A stretch of 64,000 nucleotides of DNA from Buttiauxella agrestis (GCF_900446255.1 NZ_UIGI01000001.1:3498763-3562762), one strand, 5' to 3'; numbered from the stretch's first letter, positions 35,217 to 45,598 are shown. The notes: generated from the letters alone by a model not told the origin. Made by a program: numbers and translations.

Positions 35217-36614
35217 TCAGAAGATGGTGAATGGTGCGATAACAATAAATTTCACGTCACGCTCATCCTGGAAGATGTTGCCGTAACCACCGCCCCAGCT
35301 TGGGATGTCGGAATGGTTGTCGTATTGAGTGAAGTGCAGTTTGAACAGAGTGCCTTTCGCACGACCATCCTGAACGGTGTACAACGCATCAAGGCTGTAC
35401 GCAGATTCTTTCAGGCGGTTATCCGCATCGTAGTAACCGTCTGTCGTTGGTTTGGAGCTTGGTTTAGCATCCCATGCGTAAACATAAGAAGCACCCACTG
35501 CCCAACCCGCAAGATTCCAGTTGCTCAGGTCATACATCGCGCCTGCAAATACCGCTTTTTCACCGTTGGCGTTGAAGTCAGAGCGGTTATCCCACCACAC
35601 ATCAAGACGACCGTTGGAAGAGGCGTAAGTTGGCGTCATACGCTGCAAGAAGTAGCCCTGTTGGCCATCGGCCTTAACCACGGTTCCTTCAAGGCGCAAA
35701 TCAACCTGGCCGACTCTGTATCCGAGAGTCAATGCCTGCAACCATGCGGTTCCGTCGTACAGATCGTTCACGCTGCCGTCGGAAACTTTGTCACGCGTGC
35801 CGTAGAACTGGTAGCTGGTGGTTAACGGGCTGCCCGCGATATCAAATTTGTAGCTCGCCTTGGTGAAATACTGATCAACATAACCTTCAGCCTGACCAAA
35901 TGCGGCCTCAAGAATCAGGTTATTTTTGAAGTCATATTTCGCACCAAGTGAATGTAAGTAATCGACTTTGGTGTTCTTATCGTTCTGATAGAACTTGTCC
36001 ATTTCCAGGTGCCACGGAGCTTTATACTCGTTGGTCCACATGTAGGAGAAGCTCAGAGCACCAGAATCGCCATAGTCAAAGTTTGCACCGGCTTCTGCGC
36101 CCTGGTAAGTACCTGGCATGAAGCTCCAGTGTGGTGCTAACAGAGTTTGACCGGTTGGCTGAATGTAACCACCACGCGCCCATACCGGGCCGTATTTGAA
36201 TTTAGCCGCTGCTTTATAAAGGCTGATGCCGCTCTTATCGCCGGAATAATCTTCGTCGTAAGCTTTGTTAGAAGAGGAGAATGCGATTTCATTTGGGTGA
36301 CCGCTGTTAGCGTTTTCTGCCATTTCGATAGCAGTAAAGGCCGCAATGTCCAGACCAAACATGTCAGCGGCATAACCTGACTGGAAGTCCAGGTTTGCGT
36401 TCCAGGTGGAGTGCGCAAGGTTAGTTTCGTATTTACCCGTTGTGACGTCTTTACGGTCACGCTCACGCTGCCAGTAATAAACACCACCGGTCAGTGTTGA
36501 ATCATCAACAAAACCTGCTGCTGTTGCCTGAGGGATGACTACTAATCCTGAAAGAGCCGTAACACCTGCGATTGCAAGCGCAAGCGCACTACGTTTGCCA
36601 CTAAACGTACGCAT
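35217..36614 (-). CDS. chiP: Chitoporin for chito-oligosaccharides
   Basis: ChiP is an outer-membrane channel of the OprD family for chitin oligosaccharides. The product has 465 residues (468 in E. coli). The signal peptide runs to about residue 32, with cleavage before GFVDDS. Many alternating beta strands follow and the protein ends in TIF with a terminal Phe. It is first in chiPQ. The leader carries a ChiX pairing site over the ribosome binding site, and two NagC operators plus a CRP site lie upstream. Confidence 0.96.
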   Translation of the reverse strand: MRTFSGKRSALALAIAGVTALSGLVVIPQATAAGFVDDSTLTGGVYYWQRERDRKDVTTGKYETNLAHSTWNANLDFQSGYAADMFGLDIAAFTAIEMAENANSGHPNEIAFSSSNKAYDEDYSGDKSGISLYKAAAKFKYGPVWARGGYIQPTGQTLLAPHWSFMPGTYQGAEAGANFDYGDSGALSFSYMWTNEYKAPWHLEMDKFYQNDKNTKVDYLHSLGAKYDFKNNLILEAAFGQAEGYVDQYFTKASYKFDIAGSPLTTSYQFYGTRDKVSDGSVNDLYDGTAWLQALTLGYRVGQVDLRLEGTVVKADGQQGYFLQRMTPTYASSNGRLDVWWDNRSDFNANGEKAVFAGAMYDLSNWNLAGWAVGASYVYAWDAKPSSKPTTDGYYDADNRLKESAYSLDALYTVQDGRAKGTLFKLHFTQYDNHSDIPSWGGGYGNIFQDERDVKFIVIAPFTIF

Positions 36615-37027
36615 AGAAAATTCCTCTTTGACGAATAAATAATCGCTGGACGTTAAAAGACGTCATATAGCGAAAAAAGTAAAAATGCCTAACGGCTAAA
36701 GCGGTTATGAATATTTGCCCGCATTACTGCTTTCTTAAGACTATTTTTCGCGACGCGAATTATCAACGACTTTGTAAGAGTTCATTCCGATATTATGACA
36801 GAGAGCACATAATTTATGAGTATTTGTAACAAATAGCGACTCAAGAGTTTTATCTTGATAATTGAAATTATTAACACACAAAACTCTATATGAGAGCGCT
36901 CACATAATTAAACAAAGAATTTTAAATGTTCCGATATTGACCGTGAATATTTTGCAGGAAGGAGTGTAAATAACATTAATTCGCAACGCGAATGTGAAGA
37001 AATGTTTAACCAGATGATTCTAAAGCG
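36615..37027 (-). promoter_or_regulatory. chiP control region with two NagC operators and a CRP site
   Basis: This long gap before the glnS terminator has no gene. NagC operator-like sequences lie at 36741-36763 (centred on tcgcgacgcga) and 36975-36997 (centred on tcgcaacgcga), about 234 bp apart. A CRP site, TATGA-N6-TCACA, lies between them at 36889-36904, one mismatch from consensus. Two distant NagC sites would allow DNA looping, as at nagE-nagB and glmUS in E. coli. Confidence 0.7.
36618..36633 (-). promoter_or_regulatory. ChiX sRNA target over the chiP ribosome binding site
   Basis: Read on the plus strand the bases are AAATTCCTCTTTGACG, a 16-nt segment that, as I recall, is identical to part of the E. 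coli sRNA ChiX. The chiP mRNA is therefore fully complementary over 16 nt, covering the GAGGAA Shine-Dalgarno just before the start codon. This is the known silencing site for chiP. Confidence 0.85.
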
Positions 37028-37056
37028 AAAAAAAAACGCCGCGATTTGCGGCGTTT
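37028..37056 (-). terminator. Rho-independent terminator downstream of glnS
   Basis: On the minus strand ACGCCGC and GCGGCGT form a stem with a short AT loop, followed by nine T residues. It lies 31 bases after the glnS stop. Confidence 0.9.
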
Positions 37057-37086
37057 TGTCACATATTGACCATGTAACCTAAGGGT

Positions 37087-38754
37087 TTATTCGCCCATTT
37101 TGGCCCAGGTATCACGTAGCCCGACGGTACGGTTAAATACCAGTTTGTCAGCCGTTGTATAACGGCTATCCAGGCAGAAATAACCTTCGCGCTCAAACTG
37201 ATACGCTTTGCTGATTTCGGCATTTTTCAGACTTGGCTCGACAAAACCTTGCTTGATGACCAGAGACTCTGGGTTAATTGTTGCCAGGAAATCTTCAGCA
37301 GCACCTGGGTTCGCCACGCTGAACAAACGGTCGTAAAGACGGATTTCAACCGGCAATGCATGTTCGGCACTGACCCAATGAATAACACCTTTCACTTTAC
37401 GGCCATCCGCCGGGTCTTTGCTTAATGTGTCCGGATCGTAGGAGCAATGCAGCACGGTCATGTTCCCTGCTTCATCTTTCTCAACACGATCGGCTTTAAT
37501 CACATACGCATTACGCAGACGAACTTCTTTGCCCAGCACCAGACGCTTGTACTGTTTGTTGGCTTCTTCACGGAAGTCAGCGCGGTCGATGTAGATTTCA
37601 CGGCTAAACGGCACCTGACGGCTACCCATCTCTGGTTTGTTAGGATGGTTAGGCATCGTGACCATTTCAACTTCGCCCTGCGGGAAGTTTTCAATGATAA
37701 CTTTTACCGGATCAAGAACAGCCATCGCACGCGGCGCGTTCTCGTTCAGGTCGTCACGGATACAAGATTCCAGGGCAGCCATTTCAACGGTGTTGTCTTG
37801 CTTGGTCACACCAATGCGCTTACAGAATTCACGAATAGATGCAGCGGTGTAACCACGACGACGCAGACCCGAGATGGTCGGCATACGTGGGTCATCCCAA
37901 CCCTCTACAACCTTCTCAGTCACCAGCAGGTTCAGCTTACGCTTGGACATGATGGAGTATTCGAGATTCAGGCGCGAGAACTCGTACTGACGCGGGTGCG
38001 CAGGAATAGTGATGTTATCCAACACCCAGTCGTACAGGCGACGGTTGTCCTGGAATTCCAGCGTACACAGGGAGTGCGTAATGCCTTCCAGCGCATCGGA
38101 GATGCAGTGGGTGAAGTCGTACATCGGATAGATGCACCACTTGTTGCCGGTCTGGTGATGGTCGGCAAACTTGATACGGTAAATAACCGGATCGCGCATG
38201 ACGATGAACGGCGAAGCCATGTCGATTTTCGCGCGCAGGCACGCAGTCCCTTCAGCAAACTCACCGTTACGCATTTTCTCAAACAGCGCGAGGTTTTCTT
38301 CAACGGTGCGGTCGCGATATGGGCTGTTTTTGCCAGGAGAGGTCAATGAGCCGCGATATTCACGGATTTGTTCCGGAGTCAGTTCATCGACATACGCCAG
38401 ACCTTTATTGATCAATTCAACCGCGTAGTTAAACAGCTGGTCGAAATAATCAGAGGAATAACGGATGTTGCCGGACCACTGGAAACCGAGCCATTCAACA
38501 TCGTGCTTAATGGAATCAACGTATTCGATGTCTTCTTTTACCGGGTTGGTGTCATCGAAACGCAGGTTGCACTGGCCTTGATAATCTTGCGCGATACCAA
38601 AATTCAGGCAGATGGATTTTGCATGGCCGATATGCAGATAGCCGTTTGGCTCTGGCGGGAAACGGGTGCAAATGCTGGTGTGCTTACCATTGGCCAAATC
38701 TTCATCAATAATCTGGCGAATAAAGTTAGTTGGGCGGGCTTCGGCCTCACTCAT
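37087..38754 (-). CDS. glnS: Glutaminyl-tRNA synthetase
   Basis: GlnS charges tRNA-Gln, three copies of which lie in the tRNA cluster at 47.7-48.1 kb. The 555-residue class I synthetase (554 in E. coli) has the HIGH-type motif [15 protein letters not shown] near residue 35 and the KMSKS-type motif IMSKRKLN in the middle. The C-terminal anticodon-binding beta barrels complete the chain. It is monocistronic, with its own promoter at 38793-38821 and a strong terminator. Confidence 0.97.
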   Translation of the reverse strand: MSEAEARPTNFIRQIIDEDLANGKHTSICTRFPPEPNGYLHIGHAKSICLNFGIAQDYQGQCNLRFDDTNPVKEDIEYVDSIKHDVEWLGFQWSGNIRYSSDYFDQLFNYAVELINKGLAYVDELTPEQIREYRGSLTSPGKNSPYRDRTVEENLALFEKMRNGEFAEGTACLRAKIDMASPFIVMRDPVIYRIKFADHHQTGNKWCIYPMYDFTHCISDALEGITHSLCTLEFQDNRRLYDWVLDNITIPAHPRQYEFSRLNLEYSIMSKRKLNLLVTEKVVEGWDDPRMPTISGLRRRGYTAASIREFCKRIGVTKQDNTVEMAALESCIRDDLNENAPRAMAVLDPVKVIIENFPQGEVEMVTMPNHPNKPEMGSRQVPFSREIYIDRADFREEANKQYKRLVLGKEVRLRNAYVIKADRVEKDEAGNMTVLHCSYDPDTLSKDPADGRKVKGVIHWVSAEHALPVEIRLYDRLFSVANPGAAEDFLATINPESLVIKQGFVEPSLKNAEISKAYQFEREGYFCLDSRYTTADKLVFNRTVGLRDTWAKMGE

Positions 38755-38792
38755 CGCGGGTTCCTCTGTGCAAAAACTTTAGTTATCCGCCC

Positions 38793-38821
38793 ATGATCTT
38801 ATAAGCAAGCGTCGGAAACAA
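38793..38821 (-). promoter_or_regulatory. Promoter of glnS
   Basis: On the minus strand TTGTTT (38816-38821) and GATCAT (38793-38798) are separated by 17 bp. The segment CTTGCTTATAAGATCAT closely resembles the E. coli glnS promoter as I recall it. The leader is about 35-40 bases and contains GAGGAA before the ATG. Confidence 0.5.
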
Positions 38822-38869
38822 CCTTTTGTTGAATAAATAAGGGGATTGGGAAGGGTCGGCAGGAGCAAT

Positions 38870-38904
38870 AAAAAAGCGGCTGGAGAAAAAACTCTCCAGC
38901 CGCT
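38870..38904 (-). terminator. Rho-independent terminator downstream of nagE
   Basis: On the minus strand an 11-bp stem, AGCGGCTGGAG and CTCCAGCCGCT, is followed by TTTTTTATT. It lies 29 bases past the nagE stop and separates nagE from glnS. Confidence 0.9.
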
Positions 38905-38932
38905 AAAGGCACAATCTATGACTCAGGAGCGA

Positions 38933-40957
38933 TTATTTGCCTTTAATTTCATACAGAGGCGTTTGGCCTGCAACGACGGAACCTTGCGCCTGGATAACCA
39001 GACCGCTGTAGTCGTCGATGTTGCTGCAAACAACCGGGCTAATCATGGAGCGAGCATTGGCGTTCAGGAAATCAAGATCCATTTCCAGAATCGGCTGGCC
39101 TGCAACCACTTCAGCACCCTCTTCTACCAGACGAGTAAAGCCTTGTCCGTTCAGCGCGACGGTATCAATGCCCATATGGACAACGATCTCAGCACCCTTT
39201 TCGGTTTCAAGACAGAACGCATGGTTCGTATTGAAGATTTTTACGATAGTACCGGCAGCTGGCGCGACAACTGTTTTCTCAGTTGGCTTAACAGCAATAC
39301 CATCACCTACCGCTTTGCTGGCGAATGCTTCATCAGGAACCTGCTCCAGCGCGACCACATCACCCGTTACTGGTGATACCAGTGCCGCGATAGTGACAGC
39401 GTTTGGTACAGCCTGTGGTTTTGCAGCAGCGACTGGCGCAGCGGTCGCAACAGCGGCAACCGGAGCAGCAGCAACGTCGCCTACTGTTTTCATTGCGTTA
39501 GCAATTTTCTCAGCCACAAAGCCGACGATGATTTGCACGCTGGTTTTGTTCAGACGGATAACACCGGTTGCACCCAGGCGTTTAGCCAGAGATTCGTTCA
39601 CCAGTGAAGAGTCTTTCACGTTCAGGCGCAGACGAGTGATACACGCATCGATACCTGTCAGGTTTGCTGAACCACCTACAGCCGCAATGTACTGACGAGC
39701 CAGCTCAGAAACATCCTGATTGGTGTTGGTGCTGACATTCACGTCCTGACCATCAGCTTCATCACCTGCAACAGCCAGTTCACGACCTGGAGTCAACAGA
39801 TTGAATTTGTTGATAGTAAAGCGGAATACAACGTAGTAAATCACGAAGAACACAAGGCCTTGCGGAATCAGCATGTACCAGTGAGTTGCCAGTGGGTTAC
39901 GGGAAGAAAGCACCATATCCACCAGACCCGCACTGAAGCCGAAACCTGCAATCCAATGCATGCTTGCTGCGATGAAGACGGAAATACCGGTCAGCACTGC
40001 GTGAATCAGATACAGAACTGGAGCCACGAACATGAAGGAGAATTCCAACGGTTCAGTGATACCAGTAAAGAAGGCAGCAAACGCACCTGCCATCATGATA
40101 CCCAATACTTTGGCTTTATTTTCAGGACGCGCGCAGTGGTAAATTGCCAGTGCAGCACCAGGAAGACCGAACATCATGATTGGGAAGAAACCAGCCTGGT
40201 AACGACCAGTAATACCAACAATACCCGTACCTTCAGCGATAGATTTAGCACCGCCAAGGAACTTAGGAATGTCGTTGATACCGGCAACATCGAACCAGAA
40301 CACGGAGTTCAGGGCGTGGTGCAGACCCACTGGAATCAGTAAACGGTTAAAGAACGCATACACACCTGCGCCGATAGAACCCATTTTCTGGATGTGCTCA
40401 CCGAAGTTCACCAGGCCACTAAACACTACCGGCCAGATAAACATCATGATGAAGGCAACCGCGATCATCACAAAGGAAGTGATGATCGGCACCAGGCGAC
40501 GTCCGCTGAAGAAGGACAACGCTTTCGGCAGCTCGACGCTGCTAAAGCGGTTGTACAACTCGGCAGAAATAATCCCGACCAGAATACCGACAAATTGGTT
40601 TTGGATTTTAGAGAACGCAAACGGCACCTGATCTAACGGAATATGTTTGATCATGGAAACAGCGGCTGGAGAGCAGAGCGTTGTCAAAACCAGGAAACCG
40701 ACAAAGCCGGTTAGTGCAGCAGCACCATCTTTATCTTTAGACATACCGTAAGCCACACCAATGGCAAACAGCACACCCATGTTATCAATAATTGCAGCAC
40801 CAGATTTGATGAACAACGCAGCTAATGCGCTATCACCACCCCAGCTAACCGGGTCAATCCAGTAACCAACACCCATTAATATGGCTGCGGCTGGTAGCGT
40901 GGCTACCGGCACCATCAGCGCACGGCCAACCTTTTGCATATAACCTAGAATACTCAC
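38933..40957 (-). CDS. nagE: N-acetylglucosamine-specific PTS enzyme IICBA
   Basis: NagE imports N-acetylglucosamine and phosphorylates it to GlcNAc-6-P. The 674-residue protein starts with GTG and has the IIC-IIB-IIA order. IIC membrane domain spans about residues 1-380; IIB carries Cys439 in DACITRLRL; IIA carries His594 in VVHMGIDTV. E. coli NagE is 648 residues. The IIC sequence (MSILGYMQKVGRALMVPVAT, then AAAILMGVGYWIDPV) differs strongly from the K-12 protein as I recall it, while IIA is almost identical, suggesting a mosaic origin. It is divergent from nagBACD. Confidence 0.93.
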   Translation of the reverse strand: MSILGYMQKVGRALMVPVATLPAAAILMGVGYWIDPVSWGGDSALAALFIKSGAAIIDNMGVLFAIGVAYGMSKDKDGAAALTGFVGFLVLTTLCSPAAVSMIKHIPLDQVPFAFSKIQNQFVGILVGIISAELYNRFSSVELPKALSFFSGRRLVPIITSFVMIAVAFIMMFIWPVVFSGLVNFGEHIQKMGSIGAGVYAFFNRLLIPVGLHHALNSVFWFDVAGINDIPKFLGGAKSIAEGTGIVGITGRYQAGFFPIMMFGLPGAALAIYHCARPENKAKVLGIMMAGAFAAFFTGITEPLEFSFMFVAPVLYLIHAVLTGISVFIAASMHWIAGFGFSAGLVDMVLSSRNPLATHWYMLIPQGLVFFVIYYVVFRFTINKFNLLTPGRELAVAGDEADGQDVNVSTNTNQDVSELARQYIAAVGGSANLTGIDACITRLRLNVKDSSLVNESLAKRLGATGVIRLNKTSVQIIVGFVAEKIANAMKTVGDVAAAPVAAVATAAPVAAAKPQAVPNAVTIAALVSPVTGDVVALEQVPDEAFASKAVGDGIAVKPTEKTVVAPAAGTIVKIFNTNHAFCLETEKGAEIVVHMGIDTVALNGQGFTRLVEEGAEVVAGQPILEMDLDFLNANARSMISPVVCSNIDDYSGLVIQAQGSVVAGQTPLYEIKGK

Positions 40958-41067
40958 GTCAATTCCCCCTATGAGACCCCGTTAAGGCTCGTTCAAAGCA
41001 GTTTTATTATTGTTTAACAAACCTTGAAAGCATGGCGAAGATTCACCAACCTTCTGAGTGTGTGAAA

Positions 41068-41092
41068 AATTAATTCGTATCGCAAATTAAAC
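41068..41092 (-). promoter_or_regulatory. NagC operator at nagE
   Basis: The sequence aattaattcgtatcgcaaat followed by taaac matches the high-affinity NagC operator known at E. coli nagE, as I recall it. Its centre is about 96 bp from the nagB operator at 41164-41187. That is near nine helical turns, the spacing E. coli uses for a NagC repression loop. Confidence 0.8.
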
Positions 41093-41102
41093 ACCCTTTT
41101 TT

Positions 41103-41118
41103 TGTGATTAAAATCACC
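41103..41118 (+). promoter_or_regulatory. CRP site between nagE and nagB
   Basis: TGTGA-N6-TCACC, one mismatch from consensus, lies between the two NagC operators. CRP activates both divergent nag operons in E. coli. Confidence 0.7.
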
Positions 41119-41163
41119 AAATATTGTTATTGCACTCCCCTTTGGCTAGCTATCGACTAAAAC

Positions 41164-41187
41164 TTATTTTATCATCCGAAAAATCAA
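41164..41187 (+). promoter_or_regulatory. NagC operator at nagB
   Basis: The AT-rich palindrome ttattttatcatccgaaaaatcaa resembles the E. coli nagB NagC operator. It pairs with the nagE operator across 96 bp. The nagE-nagB gap (40958-41290, 333 bases) contains these three sites and no gene. Confidence 0.7.
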
Positions 41188-41290
41188 GACAGATTGATCC
41201 CGTCATCGCAGGTTTGAAACTGAGTTACCCTTTAAGGGTTCGGATAATCAATTTGGCTAATATCGTTTTTATTAACTTATGAGGTGAATG

Positions 41291-42091
41291 ATGAGACTGA
41301 TTCCCCTGGCTACCCCAGCTCAAGTTGGCAAATGGGCAGCGCGCCATATCGTTAAACGTATCAATGCGTTTAACCCAACCGCAGATCGTCCTTTCCTGCT
41401 GGGCCTGCCAACTGGCGGTACGCCTCTTGAAGCGTATAAAGCGCTGGTAGAGATGCACAAAGCGGGCCAGGTTAGCTTTAAAAACGTCGTCACCTTTAAC
41501 ATGGATGAATACGTTGGCCTGCCAAAAGAGCATCCAGAAAGCTACCACACCTTTATGCACCGCAACTTCTTTGACCACGTTGATATCCCAGCAGAAAACA
41601 TCAACCTGCTGAATGGCAACGCCGAAGATGTTGACGCAGAATGCCGTCGTTATGAAGAGAAAATTCGTTCATACGGTAAAATTCACCTGTTCATGGGTGG
41701 TGTGGGCAACGACGGTCATATCGCATTCAACGAGCCTGCTTCTTCTCTGGCATCTCGTACCCGTATCAAAACCCTGACTCATGACACGCGTGTAGCAAAC
41801 TCCCGTTTCTTTGATGGTGATGTTTCTCAAGTTCCAAAATATGCACTAACCGTTGGCGTGGGTACTCTGCTCGACGCTGAAGAAGTGATGATTTTGGTTC
41901 TGGGCCATTTGAAAGCGCAAGCGCTGCAAGCGGCTGTGGAAGGTAACGTGAATCACATGTGGACCATTAGCTGTCTGCAACTGCACCCTAAAGCAGTGGT
42001 TGTTTGTGATGAGCCATCCACGATGGAACTCAAAGTGAAAACGCTGAAGTACTTCAATGAACTTGAAGCAGAAAATATCAAAGATCTTTAA
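41291..42091 (+). CDS. nagB: Glucosamine-6-phosphate deaminase
   Basis: NagB converts glucosamine-6-phosphate to fructose-6-phosphate and ammonia, and is activated allosterically by GlcNAc-6-P. The second of two tandem ATGs (41291) gives 266 residues, exactly the E. coli length; GAGGTG lies at 41281-41286. GLPTGGTP binds the phosphate. Catalytic residues are in FNMDEYVG and in [14 protein letters not shown]. It is first in nagBACD. Confidence 0.97.
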   Translation: MRLIPLATPAQVGKWAARHIVKRINAFNPTADRPFLLGLPTGGTPLEAYKALVEMHKAGQVSFKNVVTFNMDEYVGLPKEHPESYHTFMHRNFFDHVDIPAENINLLNGNAEDVDAECRRYEEKIRSYGKIHLFMGGVGNDGHIAFNEPASSLASRTRIKTLTHDTRVANSRFFDGDVSQVPKYALTVGVGTLLDAEEVMILVLGHLKAQALQAAVEGNVNHMWTISCLQLHPKAVVVCDEPSTMELKVKTLKYFNELEAENIKDL

Positions 42092-42116
42092 GTAATAGTC
42101 ATAACCGGGGGTAACT

Positions 42117-43265
42117 ATGTTTGCATTAACTCACGGTCGGATTCATACCGGCCATGAAATTCTTGATGATCACGCGATTGTTATCGCGAACGGCCTGATT
42201 GAACGCGTTTGCCCGCGCTCAGATCTCCCAGCGGGTATAGAGACTCGTGATGTGGGTGGTGCAATCATCGCCCCCGGTTTTATTGATGTGCAATTGAATG
42301 GCTGTGGTGGTGTGCAGTTCAACGATTCCGCTGATGCGGTGACGGTTGAAACGCTGGAAATCATGCAGAAAGCCAATGAGCGTTCTGGCTGTACCAGCTA
42401 CCTGCCAACACTCATCACCAGCAGTGATGACCTGATGAAGCAAGGCGTGAGAGTCATGCGCGAATACCTGGCGAAGTACCAGAACCAGGCGCTCGGTCTG
42501 CATCTTGAAGGCCCATGGCTGAACATGGTGAAAAAAGGCACGCACAACCCAAGTTTCGTGCGTAAACCAGATGCAGAACTGGTCGATTTCCTCTGCGAGA
42601 ATGCAGACGTCATCACCAAAGTGACTCTGGCACCAGAAATGGTTGCGCCAGAAGTCATCAGTAAACTGGTTGCATCCGGCATTATCGTTTCCGCCGGGCA
42701 CTCCAATGCGACGGTTAAAGAAGCCAAAGTCGGTTTCCGTGCAGGTATCACCTTCGCAACCCATCTTTTCAACGCCATGCCGTACATTACTGGCCGCGAA
42801 CCCGGGCTTGCAGGTGCAATTTTTGATGAGCCAGATGTTTACTGCGGTATCATTGCCGATGGTTTACATGTGGATTATGCGAACATCCGTACTGCGAAAA
42901 AGGTCAAAGGCGACAAGCTGTGCCTGGTGACTGATGCCACCGCTCCGGCGGGCGCAAATATAGATGAGTTCATTTTCGCAGGAAAAACAATATACTACCG
43001 TGATGGTTTATGTGTAGATGAGAACGGCACTCTGAGCGGTTCGGCCCTGACGATGATTGAAGGGGTACGTAACCTGGTCGAGCATGCTGGCATCGCCTTA
43101 GATGAAGTCTTGCGGATGGCCACGCTCTACCCTGCCCGCGCGATGGGTGTAGACCAGCAATTAGGGACTATTGAAGCTGGGAAAGTCGCGAATCTGACGA
43201 CCTTTACCCGCGATTTTAAAATCACCAAGACCTTTGTTAATGGTAACGAGGTCGTAACTGAGTAA
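42117..43265 (+). CDS. nagA: N-acetylglucosamine-6-phosphate deacetylase
   Basis: NagA removes the acetyl group from GlcNAc-6-P, which also clears the NagC inducer. The 382-residue protein has the metal-dependent amidohydrolase fold. The metal glutamate is in LHLEGPW. Metal histidines are in SAGHSNAT and ATHLFNAM, and the catalytic aspartate is in [12 protein letters not shown]-type ribosome binding (GGGGGT) precedes the start, 25 bases after nagB. nagC follows after seven bases. Confidence 0.97.
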   Translation: MFALTHGRIHTGHEILDDHAIVIANGLIERVCPRSDLPAGIETRDVGGAIIAPGFIDVQLNGCGGVQFNDSADAVTVETLEIMQKANERSGCTSYLPTLITSSDDLMKQGVRVMREYLAKYQNQALGLHLEGPWLNMVKKGTHNPSFVRKPDAELVDFLCENADVITKVTLAPEMVAPEVISKLVASGIIVSAGHSNATVKEAKVGFRAGITFATHLFNAMPYITGREPGLAGAIFDEPDVYCGIIADGLHVDYANIRTAKKVKGDKLCLVTDATAPAGANIDEFIFAGKTIYYRDGLCVDENGTLSGSALTMIEGVRNLVEHAGIALDEVLRMATLYPARAMGVDQQLGTIEAGKVANLTTFTRDFKITKTFVNGNEVVTE

Positions 43266-43272
43266 TTAAGGC

Positions 43273-44493
43273 ATGACGACTGGCGGACAGGCTCAAATTG
43301 GTAATGTCGATCTGGTAAAACAGCTGAATAGCGCGGCGGTATATCGCCTGATTGACCAACATGGGCCAATCTCTCGTATTCAGATTGCCGAGCAGAGCCA
43401 GCTTGCGCCGGCCAGCGTCACAAAAATTACTCGCCAGTTAATTGAGCGCGGATTGATCAAAGAAGTGGATCAACAGGCTTCCACCGGGGGCCGCCGCGCT
43501 ATCTCCATTATCACCGAAACCCGCAATTTCAATGCGATTGGCGTGCGCCTTGGCCGCCATGATGCCACCATCACACTGTTTGATCTCAGCGCAAAACCGC
43601 TGGCCGAAGAGCATTACGCTCTGCCAGAACGCACCCAGGAAACACTCGAACACGCGCTGCTGAACGCCATTTCTCAGTTTATCGAAATATATCAGCGCAA
43701 AATGCGTGAGCTGATTGCGATCTCCGTGATTCTGCCGGGTTTGGTTGACCCTGAAAGTGGTGTGATTCGCTATATGCCGCATATTCAGGTCAATAACTGG
43801 TCGCTGGTCGATAGCCTAGAGAAACAGTTCAAAGTCACCTGTTATGTCGGGCACGATATCCGTAGCCTGGCCCTTGCAGAGCACTACTTTGGTGCAACTC
43901 ACGACTGCGATGACTCCATTTTGGTGCGTGTTCACCGTGGTACGGGTGCCGGTATTCTTTCAAACGGTCGCATTTTTATTGGCCGTAACGGTAACGTTGG
44001 CGAAATTGGTCACATCCAGGTCGATCCTTTAGGTGAACGTTGCCACTGCGGGAACTTTGGCTGCCTCGAAACCATTGCCGCCAATGCCGCTATTGAACAT
44101 CGCGTGCGACATTTGCTTGAACAAGGCTATAACAGCCGCCTGACGCTTGAAGAGTGTGATATTACGGCAATTTGTAAAGCCGCGAATAAAGGCGATGCCC
44201 TGGCATGCGAAGTGATTGAACATGTTGGCCGTCATCTGGGCAAAGCCATTTCTATTGCGATTAACCTGTTCAACCCGCAGAAAATCGTGATTGCCGGGGA
44301 AATCATTGAAGCCGAAAAAGTGCTTCTCCCTGCGATTGAAGGCTGCATTAATACGCAGGTGTTGAAAGCCTTCCGCAAAAACCTGCCTGTCGTGTGCTCA
44401 AAATTGGATGACCGTTCAGCCATTGGCGCCTTTGCGCTGGTAAAACGCTCAATGCTCAATGGCGTGTTGCTTCAGCGGTTGCTGGAGAGTTAA
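43273..44493 (+). CDS. nagC: NagC, ROK-family transcriptional regulator of GlcNAc genes
   Basis: NagC represses nagE, nagBACD and chiPQ and is induced by GlcNAc-6-P. It has 406 residues, as in E. coli. The N-terminal helix-turn-helix is at about residues 35-65 (SRIQIAEQSQLAPASVTKIT). The ROK sugar-binding core includes HRGTGAGI and the zinc motif CHCGNFGCLE. The operators I see at chiP and nagE/nagB fit its role. It lies inside the operon it represses. Confidence 0.97.
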   Translation: MTTGGQAQIGNVDLVKQLNSAAVYRLIDQHGPISRIQIAEQSQLAPASVTKITRQLIERGLIKEVDQQASTGGRRAISIITETRNFNAIGVRLGRHDATITLFDLSAKPLAEEHYALPERTQETLEHALLNAISQFIEIYQRKMRELIAISVILPGLVDPESGVIRYMPHIQVNNWSLVDSLEKQFKVTCYVGHDIRSLALAEHYFGATHDCDDSILVRVHRGTGAGILSNGRIFIGRNGNVGEIGHIQVDPLGERCHCGNFGCLETIAANAAIEHRVRHLLEQGYNSRLTLEECDITAICKAANKGDALACEVIEHVGRHLGKAISIAINLFNPQKIVIAGEIIEAEKVLLPAIEGCINTQVLKAFRKNLPVVCSKLDDRSAIGAFALVKRSMLNGVLLQRLLES

Positions 44494-44568
44494 CCCAGTC
44501 GCTGTGCTTTTTGCGCTATAGTTACGCCTTCCTGAAATGTGAGCCAGAAATTTGAGCCAGAGTAATCA

Positions 44569-45321
44569 ATGACCATTCAGAATGTAATTTGTGATATTGA
44601 CGGCGTGCTGATGCACGACAACGTTGCCGTACCCGGTGCGAATGAATTCCTGGGCCGCATCATGGAAAAGGGTATGCCGCTCGTCCTGCTGACGAATTAT
44701 CCTTCGCAAACAGGGCAGGATCTGGCAAACCGTTTTGCTTCTGCCGGTATTGATGTCCCGGATAGCGTTTTTTATACCTCAGCAATGGCAACTGCCGATT
44801 TCTTGCGTCGCCAGGAAGGGAAAAAAGCCTACGTGGTAGGTGAAGGCGCATTGATTCATGAGCTGTATAAAGCAGGCTTCACTATCACTGACATCAACCC
44901 AGACTTTGTTATTGTTGGCGAGACACGTTCCTATAACTGGGAAATGATGCACAAAGCCGCTTATTTTGTGGCGAATGGCGCTCGCTTTATTGCGACTAAC
45001 CCCGACACCCATGGCCGTGGTTATTATCCGGCTTGTGGTGCGTTGTGCGCCGGTATCGAGAAAATTTCCGGCCGCAAACCGTTCTGCGTGGGCAAGCCAA
45101 GCCCATGGATCATTCGCGCTGCCCTCAATAAAATGCAGGCGCATTCGGAACATACCGTGATTGTTGGCGATAACCTGCGTACCGATATTCTTGCTGGCTT
45201 CCAGGCTGGCCTGGAAACCATTCTGGTGCTTTCGGGTGTTTCAACATTGAACGACATTGATGCCATGCCGTTCCGCCCTTCCTGGATTTACCCGTCGGTT
45301 GCAGAAGTCGATATCATCTAA
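44569..45321 (+). CDS. nagD: NagD, HAD-superfamily ribonucleotide monophosphatase
   Basis: A 250-residue phosphatase of the HAD IIA class. The nucleophile motif DIDGVL is at residues 9-14. LTNYPSQ is motif II, GKPSPWII holds the lysine, and VGDNLRTDILAG is motif IV. E. coli NagD dephosphorylates nucleoside monophosphates, with UMP preferred, and may act in cell-wall recycling or metabolite repair. It is the last gene of nagBACD, and a terminator follows. Confidence 0.96.
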   Translation: MTIQNVICDIDGVLMHDNVAVPGANEFLGRIMEKGMPLVLLTNYPSQTGQDLANRFASAGIDVPDSVFYTSAMATADFLRRQEGKKAYVVGEGALIHELYKAGFTITDINPDFVIVGETRSYNWEMMHKAAYFVANGARFIATNPDTHGRGYYPACGALCAGIEKISGRKPFCVGKPSPWIIRAALNKMQAHSEHTVIVGDNLRTDILAGFQAGLETILVLSGVSTLNDIDAMPFRPSWIYPSVAEVDII

Positions 45322-45330
45322 TTAATGATT

Positions 45331-45354
45331 CGCCCGGTTTTCGCCGGGCGTTTT
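45331..45354 (+). terminator. Rho-independent terminator of nagBACD
   Basis: The stem CGCCCGG / CCGGGCG with a TTTTCG-type loop is followed by TTTT. It lies ten bases after the nagD stop. The remaining 240 bases to asnB must hold the asnB promoter, which I could not place confidently. Confidence 0.85.
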
Positions 45355-45598
45355 GCCGATTCAACACTCTTTTCTCTTCTCTCTGAATGCCTGCCTGGCG
45401 ATTTCATTAAAAATTGTCGATCCGCTAATAATTGTGCTTATTTCATCATCATTTTTCAGTAATCAACAATCGCCATTGAACTATTTATCCCTTAAAGACT
45501 AAAGGGCTTGCATTCCCGTCAATGATTGCGCATTTTCATATTCATGCAATGCAACAAAACAATTTAATGGCTCAAAGAAGCATTACGGAGAGAGTTCT

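Noticed and set aside
37447-38349. 300-codon open frame antisense to glnS
   Set aside because: Same reasoning: glnS is intact on the other strand and the product shows no family features.
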